The notes: a model not told the origin generated them from the letters alone. A stretch of DNA of 64,000 bases from Nitrosopumilus adriaticus (GCF_000956175.1 NZ_CP011070.1:248001-312000); one strand, 5' to 3'. Shown: positions 6,616 through 16,820, counted from the stretch's first letter. A program made the numbers and translations.

Positions 6616-7692
6616 CTAAATCTTGCCTTTTTTGTATAGCATCTCTGCAAGTAATACTGCACCTTTTGCTGAACCCATTTTTTTGTTGTGAGAAAATAAC
6701 ATGTATTTGAGACCATTGTCAAATAGTTCTTCTTTCTCAACTCTTCCTATTGTTGTAGTCATTCCATCACCAACAGTTCTTTCCATTCTAGGTTGAGGTC
6801 TTGTAGGATCTTCATGGAATGCATAGAAATCTTTTGGAGCAGAGGGTAGACCTAATACAGAAATGTCTTTGTTACATTGATTGTAAGTTTCTTTTGCCTT
6901 TGCTGGATCAATTTCCTTTGTAGTTTCAACAAAAACTGATTCAGTGTGTCCATCTATTACTGGAACTCTAGTACAAGTACAACTTATTCTGATATCTGCT
7001 TCTTCAATTTTTCCATCTATTAATTTCCCTAAAATTTTCCTTGTTTCCTGTCTTACTTTCCCTTCTTCTTTTGGAATGTATGGAATAATGTTGTCTGTTA
7101 TTCCCATAGCAGATACGCCTGATTTTCCACCACCAGAAATGGCTTGCATAGATGTCATCATGACTTTCTTTGCACCATATTTTTCAAGTAATGGCTTTAG
7201 CGTAATTGCCAAACCTGTTGTCGTACAGTTTGGAAGAGGTGCTACCCAACCTTTCCAGTTTCTATTCTTTTTTTGAATTTCAAGTAGTTCGGTTTGATCG
7301 TCATTTATTCCTGGAATTAGAATTGGAACATCATTTTCATACCTATATGCAGAACTAGTTGAGATTACAGGTAAATCAGCTGCCATTTTAGTCTCAATAT
7401 CTCTGGCAGCTTGAGATTCAACTGCAGAAAATACTAAATCTAATTGTGATACATCTAATTCATCAATTGCTTTTACTGTCATTTCTTTGATATATTCTGG
7501 GATTTCTCCTCCAACATCCCATGCAACAATTCCATTTGCATCCTTTATTGCATCTAGGTATTTCTTACCTGCAGAGCGCTCAGATGCTGCAATTTGAGTC
7601 ACCTCAAACCATGGATGATTATTTAATGATTGTACAAATTCTTGACCAACTGCTCCTGTAACACCAATTATTGCAACGCGTTTTTTAGTCAT
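6616..7692 (-). CDS. asd: Aspartate-semialdehyde dehydrogenase
   Basis: Reduces aspartyl phosphate to aspartate semialdehyde with NADPH, the branch point to Lys, Met and Thr. The N-terminal Rossmann motif is G-V-T-G-A-V-G-Q. The nucleophilic Cys lies in P-N-C-T-T-T (about residue 156) and the basic His in the D-G-H-T-E segment. Length (358 aa) fits the archaeal/fungal class. An upstream TTG at 7716 would add eight residues; I prefer the ATG at 7692 because the Rossmann strand starts three residues later. A threonine synthase of the same pathway lies at 39430. Confidence 0.93.
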   Translation of the reverse strand: MTKKRVAIIGVTGAVGQEFVQSLNNHPWFEVTQIAASERSAGKKYLDAIKDANGIVAWDVGGEIPEYIKEMTVKAIDELDVSQLDLVFSAVESQAARDIETKMAADLPVISTSSAYRYENDVPILIPGINDDQTELLEIQKKNRNWKGWVAPLPNCTTTGLAITLKPLLEKYGAKKVMMTSMQAISGGGKSGVSAMGITDNIIPYIPKEEGKVRQETRKILGKLIDGKIEEADIRISCTCTRVPVIDGHTESVFVETTKEIDPAKAKETYNQCNKDISVLGLPSAPKDFYAFHEDPTRPQPRMERTVGDGMTTTIGRVEKEELFDNGLKYMLFSHNKKMGSAKGAVLLAEMLYKKGKI

Positions 7693-7775
7693 GATGTGAT
7701 AATTGTCTTCTTTCAATTAATAATCGTTTTCTGAATTACCACAACATACTAAATCGGCTAATTCTATTTGGAACT

Positions 7776-8855
7776 GTGAAAATAAGAACAAAATCTTCCA
7801 TTTTAAGACATATTCCCGTGATACATGGAGGTAGAAATCCTTTAAAAAATTCAGATTCACAAATATTGGATTTTAGTTCAAATATCAATCCTCTAGGAAT
7901 CCCTGATTCTGTTAAAAAAATACTCAAAAAAAATATTGATAATGTTGCAAACTATCCTGATCCATATTCATCTGAATTAATTTCTAGCCTAAAAAAATAC
8001 ACAAATTTGGACCAATCTAATTTACTGGTTGGGAATGGGGCAATTGAAATAATCTATAATTTCTGTTTTGCATTTTTATCAGCAAAAAAAACTTTGATTC
8101 CTATACCTATTTTCCAAGAGTACGAAACAGCTGCAAAATTAAACAATGCTAAACTATCATATTTTAAAACACTAAATTTATCTGAAAATATTGATTCATT
8201 TATTTTACAAATACCAAAAAATGGCTGTGTCTTTATTTGTAATCCTAACAATCCGACAGGAACACTCTTGACACAAAAATCTTTACTGAAAATAATTCAA
8301 AGGGCACAAAAACTTTCTTCTTTAGTATTTGTTGATGAATGTTTCATTGAACTAGTTCCTGAATCAGATGAATCTGTTATTTCATATGTCAAAAAATATG
8401 AAAATCTTTTTGTTTTACGTTCTTTAACTAAATCATTTGGATTTCCCGGATTAAGAATTGGATATGGAGCAGGATCAAAACAAATGATTGAAATATTATT
8501 GAAAATAAAAATTCCTTGGAGTGTTAATTCATTAGCACAAGATGCAGCAAAAATTTCCCTTCAAAATAAATCCCATTTAACAAAATCAAAATTAGTTATT
8601 AAAAAAGAATTTAACTACTTAAAAAATAAAATCAATAAACTAGATGGTTTTGAATGTCATGATTCATCTACAAATTTTATTTTAATCAAAACAAATTACA
8701 ATTCCACACAATTACAAAAAAAATTACTTGAAAATAAAATTCTAATTCGTGATTGTAAAAATTTTCGAGGATTAAATAACCATTATTTTCGCATTGCTGT
8801 AAAATCTCATAAAGATAACCTAAAACTAGTAAAAGCTTTGGAGAGTATTGCATGA
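7776..8855 (+). CDS. cobD: L-threonine-O-3-phosphate decarboxylase-like aminotransferase-fold enzyme
   Basis: Fold-type I PLP enzyme, 359 aa, first gene of a cobalamin operon. H-G-G-R-N-P and D-F-S-S-N-I-N-P-L-G near the N terminus are typical of CobD-type threonine-phosphate decarboxylases, which make the aminopropanol phosphate attached to cobyric acid. The PLP lysine lies in T-K-S-F-G (about residue 220), the PLP-contacting Asp in V-D-E-C. The family is close to HisC, but the histidine operon at 33547 carries its own hisC and all downstream neighbours are B12 genes. Start is GTG. The stop overlaps the next start (ATGA). Confidence 0.85.
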   Translation: MKIRTKSSILRHIPVIHGGRNPLKNSDSQILDFSSNINPLGIPDSVKKILKKNIDNVANYPDPYSSELISSLKKYTNLDQSNLLVGNGAIEIIYNFCFAFLSAKKTLIPIPIFQEYETAAKLNNAKLSYFKTLNLSENIDSFILQIPKNGCVFICNPNNPTGTLLTQKSLLKIIQRAQKLSSLVFVDECFIELVPESDESVISYVKKYENLFVLRSLTKSFGFPGLRIGYGAGSKQMIEILLKIKIPWSVNSLAQDAAKISLQNKSHLTKSKLVIKKEFNYLKNKINKLDGFECHDSSTNFILIKTNYNSTQLQKKLLENKILIRDCKNFRGLNNHYFRIAVKSHKDNLKLVKALESIA

Positions 8856-9691
8856 AATCATTAATGATTCAAGGAACCTCTTCTGGTGCTGGAAAAACAA
8901 CACTTGTTGCTGCACTTTGTAGAATTTTTTCAGACAAAGGATTCAGTGTTGCACCATTCAAATCACAAAATATGTCTAATTTTGCATATATCACGCCCAC
9001 ATTTGAAATATCTCGTGCTCAAGCTATTCAGGCAATTGCTGCTAGGTGTGAAATTTCCCCAGATTTGAATCCTATTTTGCTCAAGCCTTTGGGAAATTAC
9101 AATAGCCTTGTATATCTAAATGGGAAACGCTTCAAAAAAATGCATGCCAAAGATTATTATGAAAAATTTGTAAATGCTGAAGGAATTAAAATTGCAACAA
9201 AATCCTTGAAATCTTTGCAGAAAAAATTTGATTTAGTAATTCTTGAAGGAGCAGGATCCCCTGCTGAAATCAATTTACAAAAATTTGATATTGCAAATAT
9301 GAGAATTGCTCAAAAAGCAGATGCTTCAGTATTACTTGTTTCTGATATTGACAAAGGTGGTTCTTTTGCAAGTCTTGTGGGAACAATGGCTCTAATTGAT
9401 AAAAAATATCGACAACTTGTAAAAGGTTTCATTTTTAACAAATTTAGAGGAGACATAAACGTGCTAAAACCAGGATTTAAAAAACTCAAAAACCTCACAA
9501 AGATTCCTGTTGTTGGAACTATTCCATTAATTACTCTGGATTTACCTGAAGAGGATTCTCTAAATGCAAAACCCAAAAATATTGCATGGACTAGGAAAAA
9601 TCTTTCAAAAATTGATATTGAATTAGATAGATTGGCAAAAATTGTCAAATCAAACATGGATATTAAATCAATTGAGAAGATGATACAATGA
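8852..9691 (+). CDS. cbiP: Cobyric acid synthase-like protein without glutaminase domain
   Basis: Residues 1-240 match the ATP-dependent amidoligase half of CbiP/CobQ: P-loop G-T-S-S-G-A-G-K-T-T (8-17), K-S-Q-N-M-S-N, L-L-K-P, E-G-A-G-S-P-A-E-I-N-L, and L-P-E-E-D-S-L near 230. CbiP normally has about 480-500 residues with a C-terminal class I glutaminase domain; this one stops at 279 and the next gene begins inside its stop (ATGA). I see no frameshift remnant of the missing domain. The enzyme may use free ammonia or a glutaminase encoded elsewhere. Confidence 0.82.
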   Translation: MKSLMIQGTSSGAGKTTLVAALCRIFSDKGFSVAPFKSQNMSNFAYITPTFEISRAQAIQAIAARCEISPDLNPILLKPLGNYNSLVYLNGKRFKKMHAKDYYEKFVNAEGIKIATKSLKSLQKKFDLVILEGAGSPAEINLQKFDIANMRIAQKADASVLLVSDIDKGGSFASLVGTMALIDKKYRQLVKGFIFNKFRGDINVLKPGFKKLKNLTKIPVVGTIPLITLDLPEEDSLNAKPKNIAWTRKNLSKIDIELDRLAKIVKSNMDIKSIEKMIQ

Positions 9692-10659
9692 TTCTTGAAT
9701 CTATTTTAATTATTGGTATTGCAATCTTTCTTGATTTATTATTTGGAGATCCTAAAAATAAATATCACCCTACTGCTTGGATTGGAAGATTTATTGCAAT
9801 CTTAACTCCAATTGCAAAAAATCAAAATACTATAATTGAAAAGGCTGGAGGAATTTTGATCATTACTATTACATCCATTATCGTAATTTCATTACTTTTT
9901 ATTTTGAATCTTGGAATATCTATAATAACATTTGATGTTATTTCTATAGTTGTATCTGTGATTGTTGGTGGATTATTACTAAAAACAACAATTGCAATTA
10001 GAGGAATGGAAAGACATGCAAAGAGTGTCCTTGAATCACTTGATGAAGATAATCTAGAGAAAGCAAGAACAAATCTATCTATGATTGTTAAGAGAAATAC
10101 TAAGAATTTAGATAAAAATCATGTAATTTCAGGCGTGCTTGAGAGTATTAGTGAAAATACTGTTGATGGAATTACGGGTCCTTTGTTTTATTTTTCAATT
10201 TTTGGCTTGCCTGGAGCATTTGTGTATAGAGTTGTCAATACTGCAGATTCAATGATTGGCTACAAGACACACCTCTTCAAAAATGTAGGATGGTTTACTG
10301 CAACCTGTGATACTGTTTTAAACTACATTCCATCCCGTCTAACTGGATTAGTTATGATAATTTCTGCTGCTATACTCCAAAACAATTGGAAGGAATCATA
10401 CAAAATAATGATTCGTGATGGTAAAAAAACTGAAAGTCCAAATGCCGGATATCCTATGGCAGCACTTGCAGGAGCTTTAGAAACAAAATTTGAAAAGATC
10501 AATCATTACAAGTTGGGTGATGGAGAAATTGTACTAACAAAAGAACATGTATTTTCTGCAATAACTATGATGAAACTTACTGCAATTCTTTTCTTTGGAA
10601 TTGTTACAATACCAATTATTACTGTACTATCATTTATTGGATGGTGGGTTAATGCTTAA
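9688..10659 (+). CDS. cbiB: Adenosylcobinamide-phosphate synthase CbiB
   Basis: Integral membrane protein, 323 aa, joining the aminopropanol (phosphate) linker to adenosylcobyric acid. The N-terminal segment L-D-L-L-F-G-D-P with H-P-T-A-W-I-G is the family signature; the central S-E-N-T-V-D-G-I-T-G-P-L-F-Y and the later S-P-N-A-G-Y-P-M-A-A-L-A-G are also conserved. About four to five membrane helices are expected. It overlaps both its upstream (ATGA) and downstream neighbours, so the cluster is one transcription unit. Confidence 0.93.
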   Translation: MILESILIIGIAIFLDLLFGDPKNKYHPTAWIGRFIAILTPIAKNQNTIIEKAGGILIITITSIIVISLLFILNLGISIITFDVISIVVSVIVGGLLLKTTIAIRGMERHAKSVLESLDEDNLEKARTNLSMIVKRNTKNLDKNHVISGVLESISENTVDGITGPLFYFSIFGLPGAFVYRVVNTADSMIGYKTHLFKNVGWFTATCDTVLNYIPSRLTGLVMIISAAILQNNWKESYKIMIRDGKKTESPNAGYPMAALAGALETKFEKINHYKLGDGEIVLTKEHVFSAITMMKLTAILFFGIVTIPIITVLSFIGWWVNA

Positions 10660-11377
10660 AGAAATTGGATCTGTTTTTTCATTTTTGACAATATTTCCTT
10701 CTTCAAATAGTACAATAGAAAATATTGCAAAATTCATGTATCTTTTTCCTATTGTAGGAATTGCAATTGGTCTTTTAGTTGGTTCTTTGGGTTTTGGCCT
10801 ATCTTTCTTTTTAGATCCATTACTAGTTAGCTTGTTAGTAGTAGCTTCAATTGCTATTGTAACTGGAATTCATCATGCAGATGGATTAGCTGATTTTGCT
10901 GATGGACTAATGGTCAAAGGAAGTAAAGATAAAAAACTCAAAGCAATGAAAGATATTTCTACTGGTTCAGCTGGAATTGTTGGTATTGTTTTGTACCTAA
11001 TCGGTTTGGTTATTACAATTTCTCTTACTACTGGATTTGATTTGTTTAAAGCGATTTTGATAAGTGAAATTTTAGCAAAATTCTCGATGGTGTTGATGGC
11101 AAGTCTAGGAAATTCTGCATCTTTAGGCTCAAATTCTTCTTTTGTGCAAATAATGAAAGATAAGAAAAAACTTACTGCTGCATTCATAATCATGCTTATT
11201 CCTGTCATTGTAATAGGAGAAACTGCTGGACTAGTGATGCTTGGAGTGACTGTAACTCTAACTATTTTTCTTTTAGGAATATCAACTCGTAGTTTTGGTG
11301 GAATAACTGGTGACGTGCTTGGTGCAACAAACGAACTTACAAGATTGGCTTCATTAATGGTGTTTGTATCTATATGA
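10652..11377 (+). CDS. cobS: Adenosylcobinamide-GDP ribazoletransferase (cobalamin synthase)
   Basis: Membrane enzyme that joins adenosylcobinamide-GDP with alpha-ribazole to finish the B12 nucleotide loop. The signature H-H-A-D-G-L-A-D-F-A-D-G-L and the following K-D-I-S-T-G-S-A-G-I-V-G are Mg2+/substrate-binding motifs of the family. I take the ATG at 10652 (241 aa), eight bases inside cbiB, because the preceding in-frame residues from 10595 lie wholly in the cbiB coding frame and do not resemble the family. Confidence 0.92.
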   Translation: MLKEIGSVFSFLTIFPSSNSTIENIAKFMYLFPIVGIAIGLLVGSLGFGLSFFLDPLLVSLLVVASIAIVTGIHHADGLADFADGLMVKGSKDKKLKAMKDISTGSAGIVGIVLYLIGLVITISLTTGFDLFKAILISEILAKFSMVLMASLGNSASLGSNSSFVQIMKDKKKLTAAFIIMLIPVIVIGETAGLVMLGVTVTLTIFLLGISTRSFGGITGDVLGATNELTRLASLMVFVSI

Positions 11378-11958
11378 TTGGTATTGTTATGGCAGGCGGC
11401 AAGGGAACTCGTATGGATTTAGATGGCGAGAAACTTTTACTCAAATACAAAAAGCCAATAATCCTGCATGTAGTTGATTCATTAAAAAATTCAAATTTAT
11501 TTTCAAAAATTTTAGTCATTACTAGTACAAATTCACCTAAAACAAAAAAATTACTAGAAGAAAATGATATTGAAATTTTTGACACTACTGGAATTGGTTA
11601 TGTTGAAGATCTAAATTTAGTTCTAAAATCTTTAGATGATATAGTTTTGGTAACATCTGGTGATTTACCGTTACTGGATGATGATATTATTCAAAAAATC
11701 GTAAAACAGTATGAGTCTGATAAAATATGGACTAGTATTCTTGTAACTAAAAATTTTTTATCTTCACTTGGACTTGAATCTGATTACCCGCTGAATTTTG
11801 ATAATCAAGTATGTCACTATACTGGAATCTCTTTAGTGAATTCAAATAGAATTACATCATTGGGAAATTTAGAAGAGAATTATGTCATTATAGATGATAA
11901 AAGAATCGCATTTAATCTAAATTCAAAACAAGATTATGATTTACTCAGCACTGCCTGA
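11374..11958 (+). CDS. cobY: GTP:adenosylcobinamide-phosphate guanylyltransferase CobY
   Basis: MobA-like nucleotidyltransferase, 194 aa, the archaeal replacement for bacterial CobU. M-A-G-G-K-G-T-R-M (6-14) is the GTP-binding signature; T-S-G-D-L-P-L-L (about 93-100) supplies the metal-binding Asp. It starts on an ATGA overlap with cobS and ends 18 nt inside the convergent S27e gene. With CobD, CbiP, CbiB and CobS it completes the late B12 pathway apart from ring synthesis and the lower-ligand genes, which are not in the window. Confidence 0.88.
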   Translation: MIGIVMAGGKGTRMDLDGEKLLLKYKKPIILHVVDSLKNSNLFSKILVITSTNSPKTKKLLEENDIEIFDTTGIGYVEDLNLVLKSLDDIVLVTSGDLPLLDDDIIQKIVKQYESDKIWTSILVTKNFLSSLGLESDYPLNFDNQVCHYTGISLVNSNRITSLGNLEENYVIIDDKRIAFNLNSKQDYDLLSTA

Positions 11959-12138
11959 GACTTTGCCATTTATTTTGGCTTTAGAACCTGTTGCTTCTGC
12001 TAAAGCATTTCCACAGGAATTACATGCAACTTGTGTTGATGCATGAGAATAAACTACCTGTAATTCACCACATTCATCACAGTTGACTTTTTGGAATTTA
12101 CTTGATGGTTTTGGAATTTCAATATGATCTTTCTTCAT
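11941..12138 (-). CDS. rps27e: Ribosomal protein S27e
   Basis: A 65-aa small-subunit protein with one zinc site built by C-D-E-C and C-N-S-C (residues about 20-23 and 39-42), the usual S27e arrangement. It follows the L44e gene with a 4-nt start/stop overlap, an order common in archaea. Its stop lies inside the convergent cobY gene. Confidence 0.95.
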   Translation of the reverse strand: MKKDHIEIPKPSSKFQKVNCDECGELQVVYSHASTQVACNSCGNALAEATGSKAKINGKVSGSAE

Positions 12139-12416
12139 GCTGCTACCAACTCAAATTTCTTAATTCTAACGCCTTTTTTATTGTATTTCTTTTTACAAAC
12201 AGTACATGTCATAATGGGAGTAACTTTCTTTGTAACTTTGGCTGGTTTTGCTAATTTTGGGAATTTTTGTCCACCATACCCCTGTTTACGCTCTGCGTGT
12301 CGACGTTCACCGGCAGCAGAACCTCGTCTTTTTCCAGCCTTGTAAATGGAGACCTTTTGTTCGGTATGTGTTTTACATTTTGCACAATACTTTCTGATCA
12401 CCTTAGGTATGTTCAT
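12135..12416 (-). CDS. rpl44e: Ribosomal protein L44e
   Basis: A 93-aa large-subunit protein, very basic, with zinc-binding C-A-K-C near the N terminus and C-T-V-C-K-K-K-Y near the C terminus, plus the Gly/Arg/Lys-rich loop contacting the E-site region of 23S rRNA. It is co-transcribed with rps27e through a 4-nt overlap. Its promoter must lie in the 70-nt divergent gap before the adenine deaminase-like gene. Confidence 0.96.
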   Translation of the reverse strand: MNIPKVIRKYCAKCKTHTEQKVSIYKAGKRRGSAAGERRHAERKQGYGGQKFPKLAKPAKVTKKVTPIMTCTVCKKKYNKKGVRIKKFELVAA

Positions 12417-12486
12417 ATCAAAAAAACCTCTTCATCCGTAATTTAAGCATTGAATCTATAATAGGCGCCAAAACCAATTAACATCT

Positions 12487-14250
12487 GTGACTTCGAGCCT
12501 AGCAACTTCGATCTCCTCATTGAATTCAGTAGCAATGGGTGACAAAAAAGCCGATCTCATTTTAAAAAATTGCAATTTACTGTCAGTCTATACCAGAGAA
12601 ACTCTTCCAAAGATACAGATTGCAATAATTCATGATAGAATTGCATATGTTGGTCCTGATGCTTCTCATACCCAAGGTCCCAAAACAACTGTAATAGATG
12701 TAAAAAACAAATACGTTTCTCCGGGGTTTGCAGATCCTCATTTACATATTGATCAATTCGTATTACCATCTGAATTTGTAAAACAGGCACTTCTTTGTGG
12801 TGTCACTTCTTTATTTTCTGATCCGATTGACATCGTTAGTGTTGCAGGATACAAAGGTTTTCAAGAATTTCTGAAACTTGGTGAAGACTTGCCGGTAAGA
12901 ATTTTTCAAGTTGTACCAGGAGGTTTACCTGTTGATGCAAAATTTAGTAACAGTAATTCACTTACATTATCGCAGGAAAAATCTGCAGTAAAACATCCAC
13001 ATGTTCTTGGTTTGGGTGAAGTTTTTTCATGGACCAAAGTAACTCTTCGTGAACCCAAAACAATGAAATCTATTTCATCTATGTTAGAGCTTGATTGCAT
13101 AATTAATGGTCATACAGCTGGTGCAAGTGAAAAAAAACTTAATGCATACGTTTCTTCTGGCATACTATCATGTCATGAACCAATCAATTTTGATCAAGTA
13201 TTAGAAAGATTACGTCTTGGAATGTGGATTATGATAAGAGAGGGCTCCATAAGACGAGATCTTAAGGAAATAATTCCACATGTTTTGTCTCATGGAACCT
13301 ATCTCAATCGTTTAATGTTCTGCTCTGATGGCCTTGATCCACTTGATATTACAAAATTTGGTCATATTGATCATTGTGTTAGAGAATCTATCAAACTTGG
13401 CCTCAAACCAATTGATGCAATTACAATGGCATCGAAAAATAATTTTGATTATTACAACATGGGCAAAGATCTGGGAGGAATAGCACCTGGAAAATTAGCC
13501 GATATTCTAATCTTTGATGATCTAAAATCAATAAAGCCAAACAAAGTCTTTGTGGGAGGAAAATTAGTAGTAGATAATGGAAAAATTGTAATCCCTATCA
13601 AGAAAAAAGCAATATCTCCATGGTTCAAAAAAACTGTTAAACTAAAAAAATTCTCAAAAAATGATTTTGCCATAAAATCAAAAAAGAAAGATGTACTTGC
13701 AAATACCATATCTATGCAAACAGAAATCATTACCAAATTAGGTTCTGTAGAACTTCAGTCTAAGGAAGGTCAAATTTCAGCATCTTTAGATTCTGATGTA
13801 TGGAAAGTTGCAGCCTTTGATCGAATCCATGGTACAAATCAGCATTCTATTGGATTTCTTGAAAATTTTGGAGCTGATATAGGTGCATTTGCTTCTACTT
13901 GGAGTTTTCATGAAAATGATATGATTGTAATTGGATCTGATGATTCTGACATGGCTCTTGCTTCAAATCATATCATAAAGAATCAAGGTGGACTAGTTGT
14001 AGTAAAATCAGGCAAAATACTAGCATCCTTGCCCTTGCAATTTGCAGGAATAGTATCTACAGATTCATTTGAAAAAGTTTCATCAAATTTTGAAAAAATC
14101 AATAATACTATTGTCGATTTGGGGTGTAAATTTGCTAGACCTCATTTAATTCCATTATTCTTACCTTTCTTGGCTTTACCTTCTGTTAGAATTCTCTCAG
14201 GAGGAATTGTTGATGTGAAAAAACGAAGTTACATTCAACCGATCAACTAA
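12487..14250 (+). CDS. ade: Adenine deaminase-like amidohydrolase
   Basis: 587-aa metal-dependent amidohydrolase resembling adenine deaminase, which converts adenine to hypoxanthine and ammonia for purine salvage. P-H-L-H-I-D (about 90) is the first metal motif; a N-G-H-T-A-G-A segment, C-H-E-P and F-C-S-D-G-L-D-P supply further His/Asp ligands; the C-terminal third matches the extra adenine-deaminase domain. Start is GTG at 12487; Met18 is an alternative. The metal motif reads H-I-D rather than the H-I-E of well-studied members, so substrate is not certain. GuaA and GuaB lie nearby. Confidence 0.8.
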   Translation: MTSSLATSISSLNSVAMGDKKADLILKNCNLLSVYTRETLPKIQIAIIHDRIAYVGPDASHTQGPKTTVIDVKNKYVSPGFADPHLHIDQFVLPSEFVKQALLCGVTSLFSDPIDIVSVAGYKGFQEFLKLGEDLPVRIFQVVPGGLPVDAKFSNSNSLTLSQEKSAVKHPHVLGLGEVFSWTKVTLREPKTMKSISSMLELDCIINGHTAGASEKKLNAYVSSGILSCHEPINFDQVLERLRLGMWIMIREGSIRRDLKEIIPHVLSHGTYLNRLMFCSDGLDPLDITKFGHIDHCVRESIKLGLKPIDAITMASKNNFDYYNMGKDLGGIAPGKLADILIFDDLKSIKPNKVFVGGKLVVDNGKIVIPIKKKAISPWFKKTVKLKKFSKNDFAIKSKKKDVLANTISMQTEIITKLGSVELQSKEGQISASLDSDVWKVAAFDRIHGTNQHSIGFLENFGADIGAFASTWSFHENDMIVIGSDDSDMALASNHIIKNQGGLVVVKSGKILASLPLQFAGIVSTDSFEKVSSNFEKINNTIVDLGCKFARPHLIPLFLPFLALPSVRILSGGIVDVKKRSYIQPIN

Positions 14251-14294
14251 GTAATGTTAAAAAGGGGGATTCAGGGGATTGAAGCTGAATCTAA

Positions 14295-15902
14295 ATGGCA
14301 TCAATTCAACAAGGACCAAATGGACCTGTTTTAGTTCTCAAAGAAAGTGCACTACAGCAAAAAGGTAAAGACGCACAGCAGAATAACATTGCAGCAGCAA
14401 AATTGGTTGCAGAATTAGTAAAAAGCAGCCTTGGACCTAGAGGCCTTGATAAAATGTTGGTTGATTCCTTAGGTGATGTTACTATTACAAATGATGGGGC
14501 AACCATCCTTAAAGAAATTGATGTTCAACATCCAGCAGCAAAAATGATTGTTGAAATTTCTAAAACTGTTGATAATGAGGTTGGAGATGGTACAACATCT
14601 TCAGTAGTTTTTGGAGGTGCACTATTGGCACGCGCGGAAGATCTTCTCAAAAAAGATGTTCATTCATCAACCATTGTAGATGGTTTCCAAGCAGCAGCTG
14701 ACAAAACTCTTGAAATTTACTCTCAATTAGCAAAAAAAGTTCTACCTGATGATAGAGAATCTCTTATGAAAATTGCAACAACAAGTATGCAATCAAAATT
14801 AATCTCTGAAGACAGCGGTATTCTATCAAAAATTGTAGTTGACGCAATTCTCAGCATTGCTACTAAGAAAGGTGATGTTTATTCTGTCGATCTTGAAAAT
14901 ATTAAGGTTGAAAAGAAATCAGGTGGTTCTATTCAAGATACACAAATTGTAAAAGGAATTGTTTTAGACAAAGAAATTGTTCATAGTGGAATGCCTACAA
15001 AAATCGAAAATGCACATATTGCATTAATTAATTCTGCATTAGAAATTGAAAAAACTGAAATGAGTTCTGAAATTAGAATTACAGACCCAACTCAAATGCA
15101 GATGTTCTTAGAAGAAGAAAATAGAATGATAAAATCTATGGTTGATAAATTACATGATGTTGGTGCTAACGTTTTGATTTGTCAAAAAGGAATTGATGAT
15201 ATTGCACAACATTACCTTGCAAAATATGGAATTATGGCAGTTCGTCGTGTTAAAGAAAGTGACATGATTAAATTATCTAAAGCAACAGGTGGTAGAGTAA
15301 TTAGTAATCTTGATGATCTTTCAGAAAATGATTTAGGTTCTGCAAAATTAGCTCATCAAAAGAAAGTTGAATCTGATAAATGGGTATTCATTGAGGGTTG
15401 CAAGCATCCGCAATCTGTTACTATGTTGATTCGTGGTGGCTCTCAAAGAGTTATTGATGAAGTTGATCGCTCAATTCATGATTCTTTAATGGTTGTAAAA
15501 GATGTAGTACAAAAACCTGAAATCGTTGCAGGCGGTGGTGCTCCTGAAGCATATGCTGCATCATTACTAAAAGACTGGGCAGATAATTTTGATGGAAAAG
15601 AGCAACTTGCAATTAAAAAATATGCAGAAGCTTTGGAGGTAATCCCATTAACTATTGCTGAAAATGCAGGAATGGATCCTATTGACACTATGGCTAATCT
15701 ACGTGCAAAACAAAATCAAGGTCGTAAATGGACTGGAATTGATGCTAGAAATACACAGATTGCAGATATGATGGCAATTAATGTTATAGAGCCAATTGCA
15801 GTTAAAGAGCAAATAATCAAATCAGCAACTGAGGCAGCATGTATGATTCTAAGAATTGATGATGTAATCGCTACATCTGGTGCCCCCGGTGGCGGAATGT
15901 AA
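14295..15902 (+). CDS. thsA: Thermosome subunit (group II chaperonin)
   Basis: 535-aa cytosolic ATP-dependent chaperonin subunit. [19 protein letters not shown] and G-D-G-T-T-S are the nucleotide-binding motifs of the equatorial domain; V-A-G-G-G-A-P-E lies in its C-terminal half. The protein ends in P-G-G-G-M, a short form of the Gly/Met tail. A TTAAAAAG element lies about 34 nt upstream of the ATG. Whether this is the alpha or beta subunit cannot be decided here. Confidence 0.96.
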   Translation: MASIQQGPNGPVLVLKESALQQKGKDAQQNNIAAAKLVAELVKSSLGPRGLDKMLVDSLGDVTITNDGATILKEIDVQHPAAKMIVEISKTVDNEVGDGTTSSVVFGGALLARAEDLLKKDVHSSTIVDGFQAAADKTLEIYSQLAKKVLPDDRESLMKIATTSMQSKLISEDSGILSKIVVDAILSIATKKGDVYSVDLENIKVEKKSGGSIQDTQIVKGIVLDKEIVHSGMPTKIENAHIALINSALEIEKTEMSSEIRITDPTQMQMFLEEENRMIKSMVDKLHDVGANVLICQKGIDDIAQHYLAKYGIMAVRRVKESDMIKLSKATGGRVISNLDDLSENDLGSAKLAHQKKVESDKWVFIEGCKHPQSVTMLIRGGSQRVIDEVDRSIHDSLMVVKDVVQKPEIVAGGGAPEAYAASLLKDWADNFDGKEQLAIKKYAEALEVIPLTIAENAGMDPIDTMANLRAKQNQGRKWTGIDARNTQIADMMAINVIEPIAVKEQIIKSATEAACMILRIDDVIATSGAPGGGM

Positions 15903-15954
15903 TAGATGCATAATTTAGTTAAAACTAAAACCTTCCAATCTTCATAAATTACTA

Positions 15955-16820
15955 ATGTACAAACTTGGTGTAGATTTAGGTGGAACTAAAACTGAAGTAA
16001 TTTTACTTGATGAGAATCTTAACGTTTTAGAAAGAAAAAGAGTTCAAACACCAAAAAATGATTATGAGCAAATAGTTGGCAATATTTCATCTTTAGTTTC
16101 AGAACTAACTGAAAATATTTCTGATTTTTCTATTGGTGTTTGTACACCCGGTGCAATCTCTAATAAAACTGGATTAATCAAAAACAGTAATACTCATTGC
16201 TTGATTGGTAAACCAATAAAAAAAGATCTAGAAAATAAAATTGGAAAAAAATTTCTATTGAAAACGATGCTAATTGTTTTGCTATGGCAGAAGCAAAGAT
16301 GGGGGCTGCAATGAATTTCGGATTAGTTTTTGGTGTAATTATGGGTACAGGAGTAGGCGGCGGTATTGTAATTGATAAAAAACTCCATTCTGGTAGAACC
16401 AATATTGCAGGGGAATGGGGGCATCACATCTTACACCGTAATGGGAATTTGTGTTATTGTGGAAAAAATGGATGTGTTGAGACTTACATCAGTGGGCCTT
16501 CATTAGAAAAAGAATGGGCAAAACAAACTGGTAAATCAATGTCTATGATTGAGATTATATCTGAAATTGATAATGAAATTGGCAAGAAATGGAAAGAAGA
16601 GTTTCTAGAAAACTTTGGATATGCTCTTGCAAATGTAATTGATATTTTAGATCCTGATGCAATTGTTCTGGGTGGTGGATTATCAAATATTGATTTTTTA
16701 TACACCGAGGGAAAAAAATCAGTTTATGATAAAGTATTTTCAGATTTAGTTGATACGCCGATTTTGAAAAATAAATTAGGCGATTCTGCAGGTGTATATG
16801 GTGCAGCTCTTTTAACTTAA
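15955..16820 (+). CDS. ROK-family sugar kinase, frameshifted
   Basis: Two frames (15955 to about 16258, and about 16259-16820) form one ROK kinase, probably glucokinase-like. The first carries the ATP phosphate motif D-L-G-G-T-K-T-E. The second begins with I-E-N-D-A-N (catalytic Asp), followed by G-T-G-V-G-G-G-I, the zinc motif with C-Y-C-G-K-N-G-C-V-E, and L-G-G-G-L. The join lies at an A7 run (16245-16251); eight As would give one open frame of about 288 aa, the usual ROK length. The unshifted frame instead stops at 16314. Overlaps the convergent DUF2024 gene by 4 nt. Confidence 0.8.
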
